A stretch of DNA of 64,000 nucleotides from Antedon mediterranea (GCF_964355755.1 NC_092671.1:14426501-14490500), one strand, 5' to 3'. Counted from the stretch's first letter, positions 52,801-63,444 are shown. The notes: a model not told the origin generated them from the letters alone. A program made the numbers and translations.

Positions 52801-55765
52801 TAACACAGCGTAAATAAACTTTTTATAATCTGAATGCATACGAATATGCCAACTGAAACATAACTAACAAGAAATATTTCTTACAAAAAACGCTGCTCGC
52901 TTATTGAAAAATATTTTTTATTTCAAATGTTTTTGAATGTGTCATTTTATTGTCACATAATAGTTATTTTACCTGAAAAAATGTAATTTAAAGCAACAAA
53001 TATTTAAATTGTCTGTCAGACAATGGTTTTTGGGTTTCTTTTCTCTTTTTATATGTAAATAAATATTGTTTTTGTGTTACAGAAGTGAATACTCAATTTC
53101 TGTCACTTTAGTTAATTTTATTGCTAAGGTCAAGTCTGGGGGTCACTTCATCACCCTAGATATTTCAAGTGTGAAGTATCCTATTACAAACACAAACTTT
53201 AATGGACTGTTTCGATAATAATTCAATGAATATCTGACAGTGAATATACCAGAAATGCTTTGGGATTTGTAATTTTAGCATGACATGTCCTAATAGACTC
53301 TTTTCCCAGACGTTTTTGGGGTCTACAGTAGCAGCTGGAAATCTATAAATTATAGTGGAGTTTCCATTTTCGCAAAAATTGTCGTCCTTAGAACTATAAC
53401 TGCTGCTTGCTTTAGCTTCTGATTGAGTAGTCCTAATGGGACGTAGCGGGCTAGAGCAGCAGCGTGAAAAGTCAATTTACGACCTGATGTTAATGAGGTC
53501 GGCTTCTTCTTCTTTTTAAACTTTTTTACCTCAAGAACTCCAATGGAAATAAACCTGAGTTATTTGTTTTCTTGGACGATCCTGATCGAAATCACCTTTT
53601 CTCACCCTTTTTATCTCTTTTGAATTTGTAATGGTTTTTAATTTTTTAGTTTTTATTCGGTTTTAGATTTTTTAAAAATATTGTTATATTTGTTTTATAT
53701 GTTGTTTTTAATACTGTTTTATTCATGAACTTAAAACTTGTGATTTTGATCAAATAAATGAATGAATGAACTAAATAAATGAACAAAATGAACAGTTAAT
53801 ATATAGCCCTTACTTAATGTGCAGAATTATGTTTTGCCAAGCCAAACGGTGCTTGGCACAAACGTGTGTAGGAGACCATACAAGACCTAAACATGTTTGT
53901 ACGTTTAATTGTATACATAACGAGAAGCAATAATTGGTTTAAAAAAAAAAGTACCTGTATATTTATTTTGTTAAATTTCTTATTTAATGACAGGTACGTC
54001 ATTTTGTTTATTTCAAAACAGTTAATGTTAATCAGACATGCGATTGCATGCTGAATTCAATATGGAAACCATAATACTGTGTAATATGTGGAAAATTCTC
54101 TTGTTTGGCAAGTCCAGTCAAAGTTTTCGATCAAAATTATTATATCTCATAATGCAACGCGTTTGTTTGGCTACTCTGTATGCATAATCATACAACTTCC
54201 TCGCGATCTGTGTGAAAACACCTTCATGACAAGTTGTAAACAATCTTAATTAGCACCATGCATAATGCATACTCGAGGTTTGAAATCTTTGTTTACTTTC
54301 GTTCGCGACAATTTTCCAGACGAAATGTAATCAAATTAATTTACCTGTAGGCTAATTATGTAAACTTGTTGTTTTTGGCTAGAATTTTCGACTTAAAGTG
54401 AATAACTTTAATATTACTTTGATATGGCTATTTTAAATTTAGAATATTTTGACCTTCATTTTTTGTGTTTCAAGGGACAATACCATACATCTTTAATTAT
54501 TTCAGATGTGTCTTTCAGCATTTGGCTCTTTTTTATTCGGCCCATCTACCACCATTATATTCGGCGCTCTTTATGATTCGGCCCTTTCTGCATTACGTTC
54601 GGCTCTTTTTTAATCGGCCTTTTTTATACGTCGCAATTAAAATGTAACCTTTGACATGGGATCAAATGGAAGAAAATCAACGGCTGGAAATGAGTCTATG
54701 AAAGGTTTACAAACATTTCATTATCATGACGCCAACCACCATGTGTAGCCAACCGATTAAAGATGTGTTGAATAACCTAAATTTAAGTCATCTTTTAACA
54801 CATTTTGAGAAAGAAAGGGTAAATTATTAATATTAAATGTTAGCCTAGGCCATAAATCAAACATTTTCTCTCTCAAAATGGTCAATAGAACTAAAGTTTA
54901 ATGGCGTTCCATATTAAGCTCTTTCAGGATGTTGTTTACTTGGTTGAGTAGGCCTACTTATTTAACGGAGTATTTTGAGCGTTATGAGATTGTTCTTAAC
55001 GAACAAGCACGAATGTGCAATACTCGGGGTACAGGGTAAAAGAAGCTGTAATGACGTCATAAGACGGGATGTAACGTCACATACACATCAATAACCTCGC
55101 TACCAAATACGGCTATATTCCGAAAAGTTACGTCACATAACCGGAAATAATAATTACGGTAAATTATGAAATCTGATTTTTGCACAATATCATTAAATAG
55201 GTTTTACTGTATATATTCTTATTCTCCCAAGTCAAGCCAAGTTGAAATGACACCAAACACGGCTATATTACGACGAAAATCTTTGGCACCAAGGTGCCAT
55301 CTTCAAGACGTCATATGGCTGCATCCAGTTAGCACGGCGCTGAAACAATGTATATTCAAAAGTGAAAGTACTTTTTTTTACGCTTTTTTCCCTAATTTTT
55401 TTTCGCGTAAAGGACTAGTAGGACTTGAAAGTTGGCTCAATAGTGTCCAGATGGAAGAAGAAGAGGAAGAGGAGAAGTACTCCGAGTTAAAAAATGCGTT
55501 TTAAACGTTTTCTATTCGAATAACGTTCTGTTGAGCACACATTTACAATTTGAATACAAAAATACTCAACGAATGTTTACGTTGACAACGAAAGTTCCAG
55601 TTCGAATACGACAATTGACGACCTGATGTCAATGAGGTCGGCTAACTAAATAAATGAACAAAATGAACAGTTAATGTATACTTACTTATGTGCAGAATTA
55701 TGTTTTGCCAAGCCAAACGGTGCTTGGCACAAACGTGTGTAGGAGACCATACGAGACATAAACAT
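49936..55765 (-). CDS. Acyl-CoA thioesterase/BAAT-family protein, tandem copy 3, with distant first exon
   Basis: Exons 2-9: 52760-52522, 52374-52120, 51938-51769, 51571-51455, 51281-51196, 50880-50781, 50374-50170, 50072-49936; all frames and splice sites are intact, with the same catalytic motifs and the same QLNKNNNNNK extension as copy 2. The nearest first-exon copy (53894-53814) has an extra base that puts TAA just before the donor. A second, intact first exon of the expected 80 nt lies at 55765-55686; joined to exon 2 it gives 462 residues. I used that one. Alternatively translation starts at the Met in exon 2 (52735), giving a protein without the presequence. Exons 2-9 are secure; the choice of first exon is inference. 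Confidence 0.8.
52801..53813. other. Spacer upstream of copy 3 exon 2
   Basis: No gene. At about 53480-53790 (plus) lies a retroelement 3' end: CTCAAGAACTCCAATGGAAA, an AT-rich tail, and AAATAAATGAATGAATGAAC at the end. The block GACCTGATGTTAATGAGG before an AAATAAATGAAC tail also occurs at about 44848, 48918 and 55620, so each upstream region carries a related 3'-end fragment. Confidence 0.45.
53814..53894 (-). pseudogene. Broken first exon of thioesterase copy 3
   Basis: Matches the first exons at 44994-44915 and 55765-55686 but is 81 nt long: one extra base near the donor (CACATTAA|GTAAGG against CACATAA|GTAAGT) creates an in-frame TAA and shifts the frame. The start and presequence-like residues (LCQAPFGLAKHNSAH) are kept. 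It could still act as a 5' UTR exon. Confidence 0.8.
54726..54818 (+). CDS. Possible first coding exon with a SAM-domain-like start
   Basis: 31 codons from ATG at 54726 to a donor AAAGG|GTAAAT. After a short leader it encodes IKDVLNNLNLSHLLTHFEKE, which has the pattern of helix 1-2 of SAM domains (hydrophobic L..L.L..L...FE.E). The rest of a SAM domain was not found downstream before the oppositely oriented genes, so this is either an isolated exon of a longer gene or a relic. Family assignment is inference. Confidence 0.33.
54819..55685. other. Spacer with one 112-codon ORF of doubtful value
   Basis: The plus ORF 55166-55504 ends in a Glu run (MEEEEEEEKYSELKNAF) encoded by a GAAGA repeat. 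No domain or splice partner recognised. Just upstream of this stretch, at 54520-54620 inside the preceding spacer, TTCGGC-CTTTT-like motifs recur irregularly. Confidence 0.35.
55686..55765 (-). CDS. Intact duplicate first exon of the thioesterase family
   Basis: 80 nt from ATG (55765) to donor CACATAA|GTAAGTAT, the same length and phase as the first exons of copies 1 and 2. It encodes MFMSRMVSYTRLCQ, then APFGLAKHNSAH. The next compatible acceptor on this strand is copy 3 exon 2 at 52760. Basic, with no acidic residue: presequence-like. Confidence 0.65.
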
Positions 55766-55817
55766 GTTTGTACGTTTAATTGTATACATCACGAGAAGCA
55801 ATAATTGATTAAAAAAA

Positions 55818-55985
55818 AAAGTACCTGTATATTTATTTTATATATATATATAGGAGACCATACGAGACATAAACATGTTTATATTATTTTATTTATATAT
55901 ATAAAATAAATATACAGGTACAAACATGTTTAGGTCTTGTATGGTCTCCTACACACGTTTGTGCCAAGCACCGAGGTCCCGCTTC
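55818..55985. repeat. Hairpin with inverted copies of the thioesterase first exon
   Basis: Arms GTACCTGTATATTTATTTTA (from 55820) and its reverse complement ending GGTAC at 55921 face each other around an AT core. Between and beyond them sit a partial first-exon copy in the gene orientation (55851-55880) and a truncated copy in plus orientation (55921-55974: ACAAACATGTTTAGGTCTTG and on). Local inverted duplication of the exon region. Confidence 0.75.
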
Positions 55986-56155
55986 GTGAATAAAAATAGA
56001 TGAGGGTGAATCAATTTGATCTCTGGTGCGCGTGCGTACAATTGAGGACTAGTGCTGTTCCGCCGTACCACGCCGAGGGTCCCGTGGTCTAATGGTTAGG
56101 CCAGCTGCATATCAAGCAGACGGTCCGAGTCTTTATCGTTTCAAATTAATTAATT
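55986..56155 (+). mobile_element. tRNA-derived SINE unit 1
   Basis: Contains a Pol III A box TGGTCTAATGG (56085-56095) and B box GGTCCGAGTCT (56122-56132) in a tRNA-like context (GTCCCGTGGTCTAATGGTTA). The 5' half shares about 80 bp (AGATGAGGGTG to ACGCCGAG) with the next unit. Confidence 0.62.
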
Positions 56156-56220
56156 AAATTTCAGTACATCACCGGGCGGTTTAAAATTAACATATTTACA
56201 TATATAAAAATATCTCTTCG

Positions 56221-56483
56221 GAGAATAAAAATACTGAATAGATGAGGGTGTATCAATTTGATCTCTGTTGCGCGTGCGTACAATTGAGGACTGGTGCTGT
56301 TCCGCCGTACCACGCCGAGAGTGTGAAAGAGTCGCTATCCAATTGAGTTTGAACAATACCATGAAAGCCCCAGGTCTAATAGTTAGGACAGCTGCGTATC
56401 AAGCAGACGGTCTGAGTCTCGGTTGGGGCTTTTTCTCATTCTCACAGATTTCTTCATCTTTATCGTTTCAAATTAATTAATTA
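56221..56483 (+). mobile_element. tRNA-derived SINE unit 2
   Basis: A second unit offset by about 242 bp. Its tRNA-like part (56367-56429) has pairing ends GCCCCAG/TTGGGGC, an A-like box AGGTCTAATAG, an anticodon-like hairpin CTGC-GTATCAA-GCAG and B-like box GGTCTGAGTCT, then a T run. The T arm is decayed, so I do not call a functional tRNA. Both units end in TCGTTTCAAATTAATTAATT. Confidence 0.6.
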
Positions 56484-56789
56484 CATTTTAGTAAAGTATA
56501 TAAATAGCTGAAATGAATTACTTGTTTCTGGATCTCAGCATGTGCTGGATCCGGAGTCGAGGCTATGCCTATAAGCCCTCTTGAAAATGACATCATATCT
56601 CAAAAACCACCAATTTTAAAGGGTGGTTGGTCCATGCCTGTTCGACTTGAATTTTTTATCTTGAACATACTTCCCCCGTGACGTTACATCCGGTCTTATG
56701 ACGTCATTACAGCTTCTTTTGCTGTACCCCCCCCCCCCCTCGCACTTGTTTATCTTTAGCTAAACGCTCTGCCACCACATGGTGCAATT

Positions 56790-57600
56790 ATATATTTATT
56801 TATTTATCTATTTCCTTTATTGCATCAAGTAAACAGTGATGAAGTTGACATAAATATAATAATAAATATATAATAATTTTGTATTGTTAGATTTTAAGAT
56901 TTATATATATTTTTATTGGTATAGTTTATTCCATTCTGTAAGGGGCGGGTTTCCCGCTGTTGAATGAGTTTGAATAAAATAAAATATATTAAAAAAAACA
57001 TAGTATAACACAGTCCAAACAAGTAATACTAAAATATATCATAGTCCACAAATTAGTCTTTCAATGACCATCATAGTACATCCAGTAACACAAACCAAAA
57101 GGGGTTCACAATTTGCTTATCATAACTCAGTTTCTGATCATTCACCAATCATTGAAAACTCCGTGGAAAGTAATGAAGTTTTTTTGTGCGTTGTGTCCGG
57201 ACTTCGGGTAGGGTGAACGATCTAATGCGTCGGAGCTGATGGTTGTGTGTGGGAGGTTTAGGTAAGAGAGAGTGTAATCTATGATCTTCTTTTTTCATTT
57301 TATCAAAGAATTTTCTTGACAACTTCTCGCGGCGTTCAGATAGAGTGATGATGTTAAGGTATCTGCGGGTATCAGCATACGAGGTACCATCGGGGCATAT
57401 TATGTTACACGCTCTTCTTTGGACATGTTCAATTTGGTCAGATTGTGCTTTGGATAAACTCGGGGACCAAACAGCACAGGCATATTCGAGAACAGGTCGT
57501 ATCACTGCTTAATAGTATCGGAGCAGTTCCAGTCTATCTAAGCCAGACCTCTTGAGTTGTTTAAGAAAAAACAACCTTGGATGCGATTGTAAATGAACCG
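56790..57600 (-). mobile_element. 5'-truncated CR1/L2-like LINE, 3' end
   Basis: The minus frame encodes the C-terminus after the reverse transcriptase: FFLKQLKRSGLDRLELLRYY, a stop, then VIRPVLEYACAVWSPSLSKA, IEHVQRRACNIICP and RREKLSRKFFDKMKKEDHRL (ORF end 57149). PVLEYACxVWxxxL followed by IExVQRRA is diagnostic of CR1/L2/jockey-like LINEs. The 3' UTR runs to an (AAAT)n tail at about 56815-56793. The stop and missing 5' part show it is dead. At 56900-57000 a plus-strand (ATAAA) tail suggests a second nested piece. Confidence 0.85.
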
Positions 57601-57907
57601 AAATGTTGAATGCTCAGTAATTATGTAGAATTGACACTTTTAAAAACCTTATGAGGCGTAGACACCGATCATTGTTCACATTTAGTGATTGAAAAATATA
57701 CAGTACACCTTTCAGATTGCCTAGAAAAATTCTAGAATTTACTAACACACACCAGGACCTAAACAGAAGTGTGTGTATGGTGTGCCATGTGTGTGAAAAC
57801 TCCCTAGTTATATGTTTAATTAATCTCAAACTGAGAATAACATACGGCAATGAAACAAAAACTATGAATAAAAACAGTATTACACATGGATTGTCTTTTC
57901 ATTATTC

Positions 57908-57913
57908 TTTTAT
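57908..57913 (-). terminator. Polyadenylation signal of RPL10A
   Basis: AATAAA on the minus strand 89 bp beyond the RPL10A stop, the expected distance for a compact ribosomal protein gene. Confidence 0.6.
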
Positions 57914-58001
57914 TCCAATAGCAAGTTGTTTAACTGCAAAATGGTATTTAAATATTATTTCTGCTGTAGGCCTAGTAGTTTTTTTGAAATTATTTTCCTG
58001 T

Positions 58002-61000
58002 CTAATACAAGCGTTGTGGTTTTCCCATTGTGCTCTTGATGTACAATGAACGTACATTTTGCCAGTTTTTCTTCAACAGCGACACCAAGAAGTTGATAGC
58101 AAGACTGATGTTGGCAACAAGCTCATCATCAGTCAACTCAATATGGCCGACAGCAACAGCAAGACACAGAACCTAACAAGAAACAAAAAATAACTGTATG
58201 GATAAAGAAAGTTCACATAAAACCAAACATTGGAGGTTCAAGGTACAGAATATTTTCAGTTCATTGGGTTAGAATAGTGAATACACGCTGTATTACCAAT
58301 GTTTTCGATCATATAATTTGTCTGTAGGTTTCGTCTCGAACAGTCACTTGTCTAACTGTGCAAGATAGCGACATACAGTTTAATATTTGCAGTCTTTCTT
58401 GCCTTAAGATGGCATAAAAGGCCAACATGGCATTAATATTAAGGTGTCAATTAGACTGCAAGAAACAACAATGACATTGAAAATGTGTTTATACCTTTTT
58501 CATCTGAAACTTAATGGTGGCTTTGACTTCTTCCACTTTGTTGGTCAATGGCTCTTGATGAGACACAAGGGTAGGGAATTTTCCTGCCTTGTTCAAACCA
58601 GGCCCAAGAAGCTTGGGAATCTGCTTGATGAGCGAGTCTGAAGCAAGGAAAGCATCATATTTCTTGGCTGCAAAACAAATGAATCCAGATCTCCAGTTCT
58701 AATAGTGTTTAATGTTGTTCTATGGGAAAAAGTACTATTTTGGGGGCATGTTTGTAGGTTTCGTCTCGAACAGTCACTTGTCTAACTGTGCAAGATAGCG
58801 ACATACAGTTTAATGTTTGCAGTCTTTCTTGCTTAAGTTGACATAAAAGGCCAACATGGCATTAATAATAAGGTGTCGATTAGACTGCAAATATAATGTA
58901 TTCAAGCAATACCTCAACAAACAAGATAATGAATCAATATTACTATTTATAGGCAAACAGATGTTATGGTAATTAATATGATTACTCTAGTACAACTTTT
59001 TATACCAACAAAACTGAGTTTCTTGAATAATATTTTTAATTATAATAATTTTAAATAAGTTTACAGCCATAACCGTAATCTAATACTTTCAACAATTTTT
59101 AGTACCTAATTTTTTGACCAGTTTCTTGTTTTTGTTAAGCTTTTTCAATGAGTCCGCATTCATGCATGGAAAGCCAAGATCTTGGGCCTCATCACAATGT
59201 TGTTGATCTCCAAGAATACAGATTGAGAACTTTGGTCTTGGAACCTTGTGCAACCTAAAGAAAGAGTTACAATTTGTAGCCAGATTATAATCACACTAGA
59301 TAAGGTAATTCATTCATTAGATGTCTATTAGATATGGCAATATTCACTGCATATTATACATACAGTCGACCTTCTCATTTACACATTTCTCAATTACACG
59401 CCGTTTGAACAATGACGTCATCAGCCAATTAAAAAAAATAACATAAAACTTTTACATACAGGTACAGTACCTACTAAAGTATTATCTTCTTAATTCATTA
59501 AATTATCCCAAAACAATTATTTAAAAAAATGAAAAAATTAATAAAGCAAAGGTTATTACACACGTATTCTGTTTATTTCGAGTTTAAAAGTTGTCTAGGC
59601 CTAGATTAAAAAGTCAGTGGCCTTGGCCGTTTGGTCTAGGCCTAAGCTAGTGGTCAGGAGATCATCATCCCCACTGTTGGAGTGCATGAAAAGCACCCTG
59701 CACATGTTTTTGAAAAAAATCAAAGATTGATCGCGAACTTTAAAAAGGCTACACACTATGACCACACTGTAAATTCTGTTTGGTTTGTGCATGTTTTTAC
59801 GATATAAAAAAACACTTGACTCTTATAACAATTTTAAACTTTGTTGTCAGCCTTTCTGGGAATTCCATTTTACTTGCTGTCCGATCCACACTAGATTCTA
59901 GTAGCTTTCAAAATGTAAAATATATGCGGATTTGATATTATTAATTCAAGAACAGGTTTGTAAATTACAGTTTGTATCAAAATGTGCAATAGGCCTATAA
60001 AAAAAGTCAACGATGGAATTTTGGTACAGAGAATGAGTGTAACAAAAAGCAGAAATATTATTAATGTTTTTGGCAGTCAAAGTGTTAATTTACATTGTTT
60101 TATACTGTATTTGTTTTAATATTGCTTTATTGTTCTTCTCACTATACTATGCACAGTAATACATAGTCAAAGGTCTTTGTTTGGGCATGTTTTTACCTCT
60201 GGTTTTAATAGAGGGCGCTTTTTTCCGAACCTTTTCATTTACGAACGCCTCTCAGACCAAGGGGTACGTAAATGAGAAGGTCGACTGTACTACTATTACT
60301 GAATTATTGTACAACTTATTAAAAATCGACATTGTGATTAGTTCACACTTCCATAAATGACAATTGGCCATTCATTACTATACTGTACAGTAGAACCTCC
60401 ATTTTACGTACGGTACGGGACCGAAAGGCGTACGTAAAACAAAGGATTCGTAAAATCAAGGTTGACCTTAAATTGACCCCAAATACGTAGCGATCGTAGC
60501 TGGCCGTGTTTGCCTTCTGTACATTATGCAGGTGGTCACTAGCTAGGCCTTGCCTAGACTATTCAGGCCAGGCTAGCAGGCCTAGCAAGATGTGAAGCCT
60601 AACTAGAAAAGTACAGTATATACAGGCTGTGCGATGTTTAAATAAAGTGTAAAATATAATTGTTTTCTATAAAAAAAACCAGTCGCTGCTTTATGGGGAA
60701 TGCACGTGCGTAGCTTGTCCCACACACAGCAGAATTCCTCACACAGCCATGCTTGTGGCTTTGTTGTTGTTAAATTGCGCCCTCAATGTAAGAAAATGAC
60801 ATGACGTCATCGGTTATTTTTAGCGTACGTAAAATCGAGGGAACATAAAATCAGGGTACGTAAAACACAGGTTCTACTGTACTTGGTAATTTTATTCAAT
60901 GCGCTATTCTCAGTTTAGTTTCTCTTCAAATATTTTTAAGATAAGACATGCATATACATCATTGAATAGCGCATTAATTATTGGTTGCATCGATCCAACT

Positions 61001-61332
61001 TGCAACAAAACCAATCTACCTGTACTTGTTGCACAACCTAATTATTTAACTAGTTTAGTGGCGGCCCTTTCTTAGCCTACCCAATTATTTTAAGACCCTG
61101 GGTGAGGGTCCGCCTGAACACGACATCCAGGCTACCTGGCTTAATGTCAGGTTGTAATTAAAGATGGCAGCTTCCATACTTGACAGTGCCGGAGAAACGT
61201 TTGTCCTTCTGAGGATCGTAGTTCTTCAAGTTGATCTGGAGTTCAACGGTCTCAACAAATTTCCGCTTCTTATCCTTGCTGCCCTGGATGATTGCAGCTA
61301 CTGCATCATATATGGAGTCTCTTGATACCTTA
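58002..61332 (-). CDS. RPL10A: Large ribosomal subunit protein L10a (uL1), coding exons 2-5
   Basis: Component of the 60S L1 stalk, contacting 28S rRNA near the E site. Exons: 61332-61180, 59254-59106, 58667-58495, 58172-58002, total 646 nt. The sequence begins within codon 3 and gives 214 residues plus stop; with the missing two to three N-terminal residues it matches the family length of 217. Recognisable blocks are [72 protein letters not shown] and the invariant end MGKPQRLY. Exon 1, expected to hold ATG and a few bases, was not found; a TIR element starts 51 bp upstream of exon 2 and exon 1 may lie beyond it or beyond the window. Introns 3 and 4 carry snoRNA-like sequences. Confidence 0.95.
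58316..58461 (-). ncRNA. H/ACA-type snoRNA, copy in RPL10A intron 4
   Basis: About 146 nt in the sense of its host intron. The first hairpin closes with TTGCAGTCT/AGACTGCAA, with an inner stem CCTTAA/TTAAGG. Box H is ATATTA (ANANNA). The second hairpin is CTGTA/TACAG with an upper ACAGT/ACTGT stem, followed directly by ACA three bases before the likely 3' end. The first pocket sits 15 nt from box H, as guide RNAs require. The near-identical copy in the next intron supports a functional unit. The target site and known family were not identified. Confidence 0.75.
58746..58890 (-). ncRNA. H/ACA-type snoRNA, copy in RPL10A intron 3
   Basis: Paralogue of the intron 4 sequence, about 145 nt. Both terminal stems are kept. 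Box H is ACATTA, still ANANNA, and box ACA follows TACAA. Most changes fall in the loop of the first hairpin or at its inner stem, while the second hairpin up to CGAAACCTACA is unchanged. Sequence outside the two units does not match, so the copies are defined by the RNA and not by a wider duplication. Confidence 0.75.
59363..60287. mobile_element. Pogo-like TIR element 1 in RPL10A intron 2
   Basis: Inverted ends CAGTCGACCTTCTCATTTAC and GTAAATGAGAAGGTCGACTG, flanked by TA at 59361 and 60288. CAGT ends and a TA target fit pogo/Tigger. 925 bp, no transposase frame. Confidence 0.85.
60388..60879. mobile_element. Pogo-like TIR element 2 in RPL10A intron 2
   Basis: Left end CAGTAGAACCTCCATTTTAC, right end GTAAAACACAGGTTCTACTG, flanked by TA at 60386 and 60880. 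Subterminal CGTACGTAAAA repeats. 492 bp, non-coding; a different family from its neighbour 100 bp away. Confidence 0.85.
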
Positions 61333-61383
61333 CTGGAAAAAAAAAGTAAAATATATCTGAAATAAATGCTTGCCAAATTGGTA

Positions 61384-62688
61384 GGGTTATCGTGAGTCGA
61401 CGCCATTGTTATTGAAAAAATTCAATGAATCGGGACATTTTTATAGCAATTTGTTTTATGTATTTTACATTTTTTTAGTAATTTTTTTTATATATTATAA
61501 TATATAAAATAAATTATTATAAAAATGTAAATTTATATGCAATTATTATTTCTAAAAATCTGGGAGATTGTAATTTGTTTAATATTAGGGATAACGATGC
61601 AAAATTAAAAGTTGTTATTTTTAAACCAATTTAAATATTATATGTTAGTATTTTGTTTCAATATTCCAATAAAGAAAGAATTACGAAAATCTGACTTGTA
61701 GTTTTCGAAATATAGGGTATAAAACATCGCCGAAAATGATCGTTTTTGGCCACGAACGTTGTAAACAAATTGCGCCCTCAGTCAACAATTGTATGAACCA
61801 CACCATTTTTCGCTAAAATAATTACATATAATTACGTTTTATAGTAATTTATTTTATATATCAACATTGGAAATATCAATAAAATATATTATTAAATGTT
61901 TACAAAATATATAAAGTTGTTTATTTAACGGAATTCGTACAAATTCATTGCTCTAAATTTGTGTAGTAACGATCAGTACAGACAGACCATGTGACTTCGC
62001 AGTACACGCGAGAGAAAACATTCCGCTGTGGGTGATTCGCGTCCACCAATCAAATAGCCAGAATCCAAAATCATTCAACCGTGAGCTCTGCCGATCGCGG
62101 GAAATCTCAGCTTTGATTGGATTACGATGACATATCACAAAATGGTGGTTTTGTAGTTGAGCCTCACGTAATTTTCACAATTTTATTTCAAAAATGAAAT
62201 AAATAGACCTTCTTTATGGTATGTCTGATTTTTCTCTAAAAGATTTGAATAATAAAGGCTTCATATCGAGAAAAAACCGTTTTTTTGGCACTTATCATAA
62301 ATATTTCTCAGAGCCTCTCATGACCTGGGATTTGTTTAACTACAAAAACAAGGTTGAATAGGGTAAGGTCACTGGACCGTTTGAAGGTTTTTGAGTAAAC
62401 AATCTACCGCGTATAGTCGTACGCGCTAGACAGTACGATATTTTAACCACATTTTTTACATGTTTGGTTGAATGTAATGAAGATAAAAAATAGTTGATCT
62501 TATGGAATGATATGTAAATAAATAAATACTCAAAAGAATTATGTTTACAGTTCAATTATTTTCAGAATAATACTACATAAAAATGTGTTTACCAATGGAC
62601 AAATAATCGCGTCAATGACATAGCGCGCATGGTAACGTACGCGGAGTTGAATCGTGGCAATAACAATGGAGTCAACTCTCGGTAACCC
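61384..62688. mobile_element. TIR element upstream of RPL10A exon 2
   Basis: Inverted ends of about 31 bp: left GGGTTATCGTGAGTCGACGC, right (reverse complement) GGGTTACCGAGAGTTGACTC, both continuing CATTGTTATTG and flanked by TA. 1305 bp. The ATG frame that seems to extend RPL10A exon 2 upstream (61406) is this terminus read through the intron, and is not a coding start. Confidence 0.8.
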
Positions 62689-63444
62689 TATTAATATCGC
62701 TCGGGTGGCTAAACAAAATTTTTGGCAATGTTTTAGGTCCTATATTTAAAAAATATTTTATTTCATCATTACCCCAAAGTCTCTCTAAAAAAAAAAGTTA
62801 GTGAAAAAAGGCTTGTTTATACTTATAAAATGCATATAAAAGCCTATAAATATAAGTGGGCCGAATCGTCTCAGAGATAACGACTAGCAAAACCGCTAGA
62901 GGGCAGCAGACATCTTTAGGGAATAGACAAGTGTGACCCTTAACCTGTTAAAAACGGGTCAACTTGCGCATGAATTTACGAACTCTGGCTATTCAGAAAA
63001 AACGAATGACTGTACGATCTTCTCCGGAAAATTCCGATGAAAAATTTGAAATTCCTTTGCCCACATGTCTTCGCGATGACATTTTATTTTGGGCTCGAAA
63101 TGTTAGTAAAATCAGAAAAAATCGAAAACATGCCTAATATTTTGGGATTTTGCTTATAATATATTTTAGATATATTTATATTTTAACAGTGTACGCCTTT
63201 GGTTTTATATAAATATCACCTATATTGGATCGCAAAAGGTTTTAAATCACCTGATGCTAGGTGAGTAAGCAATTCTAGGCCGCGAAGTCCCCGATGACGT
63301 CATCACACAGCCTGGCTGAGGTGGGGGTATTCCTCCGGGACATTCGCGCAGTCCGGGGAGAGGGTAAACATAAAATAAGTACTTTCTATCTTATTTTTGT
63401 GATTTTGACACAATTTCCAAACAAAATGTGGTACTATGCAAATA
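62689..63444. other. Non-coding stretch
   Basis: No exon recognised. I looked here for RPL10A exon 1 (an ATG within about 10 bases of a donor on the minus strand) and found no convincing candidate. Confidence 0.4.

Noticed and set aside
55166-55504. 112-codon plus ORF with Glu run
   Set aside because: The Glu run comes from a GAAGA repeat; no family, splice partner or conserved motif. Kept only as a remark.
56367-56429. Functional tRNA gene
   Set aside because: The acceptor and anticodon stems pair, but the T arm is not formed and the A box is changed; the paired unit shows it is a SINE head.
61158-61406. RPL10A start at the ATG of 61406
   Set aside because: The extra residues come from a transposon terminus plus an intron pyrimidine tract ending in an acceptor just before KVSRD.
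61953-62138. 61-codon minus ORF inside the TIR element
   Set aside because: No transposase motif; the region contains inverted CCAATCAAA/TTTGATTGG repeats typical of non-coding elements.
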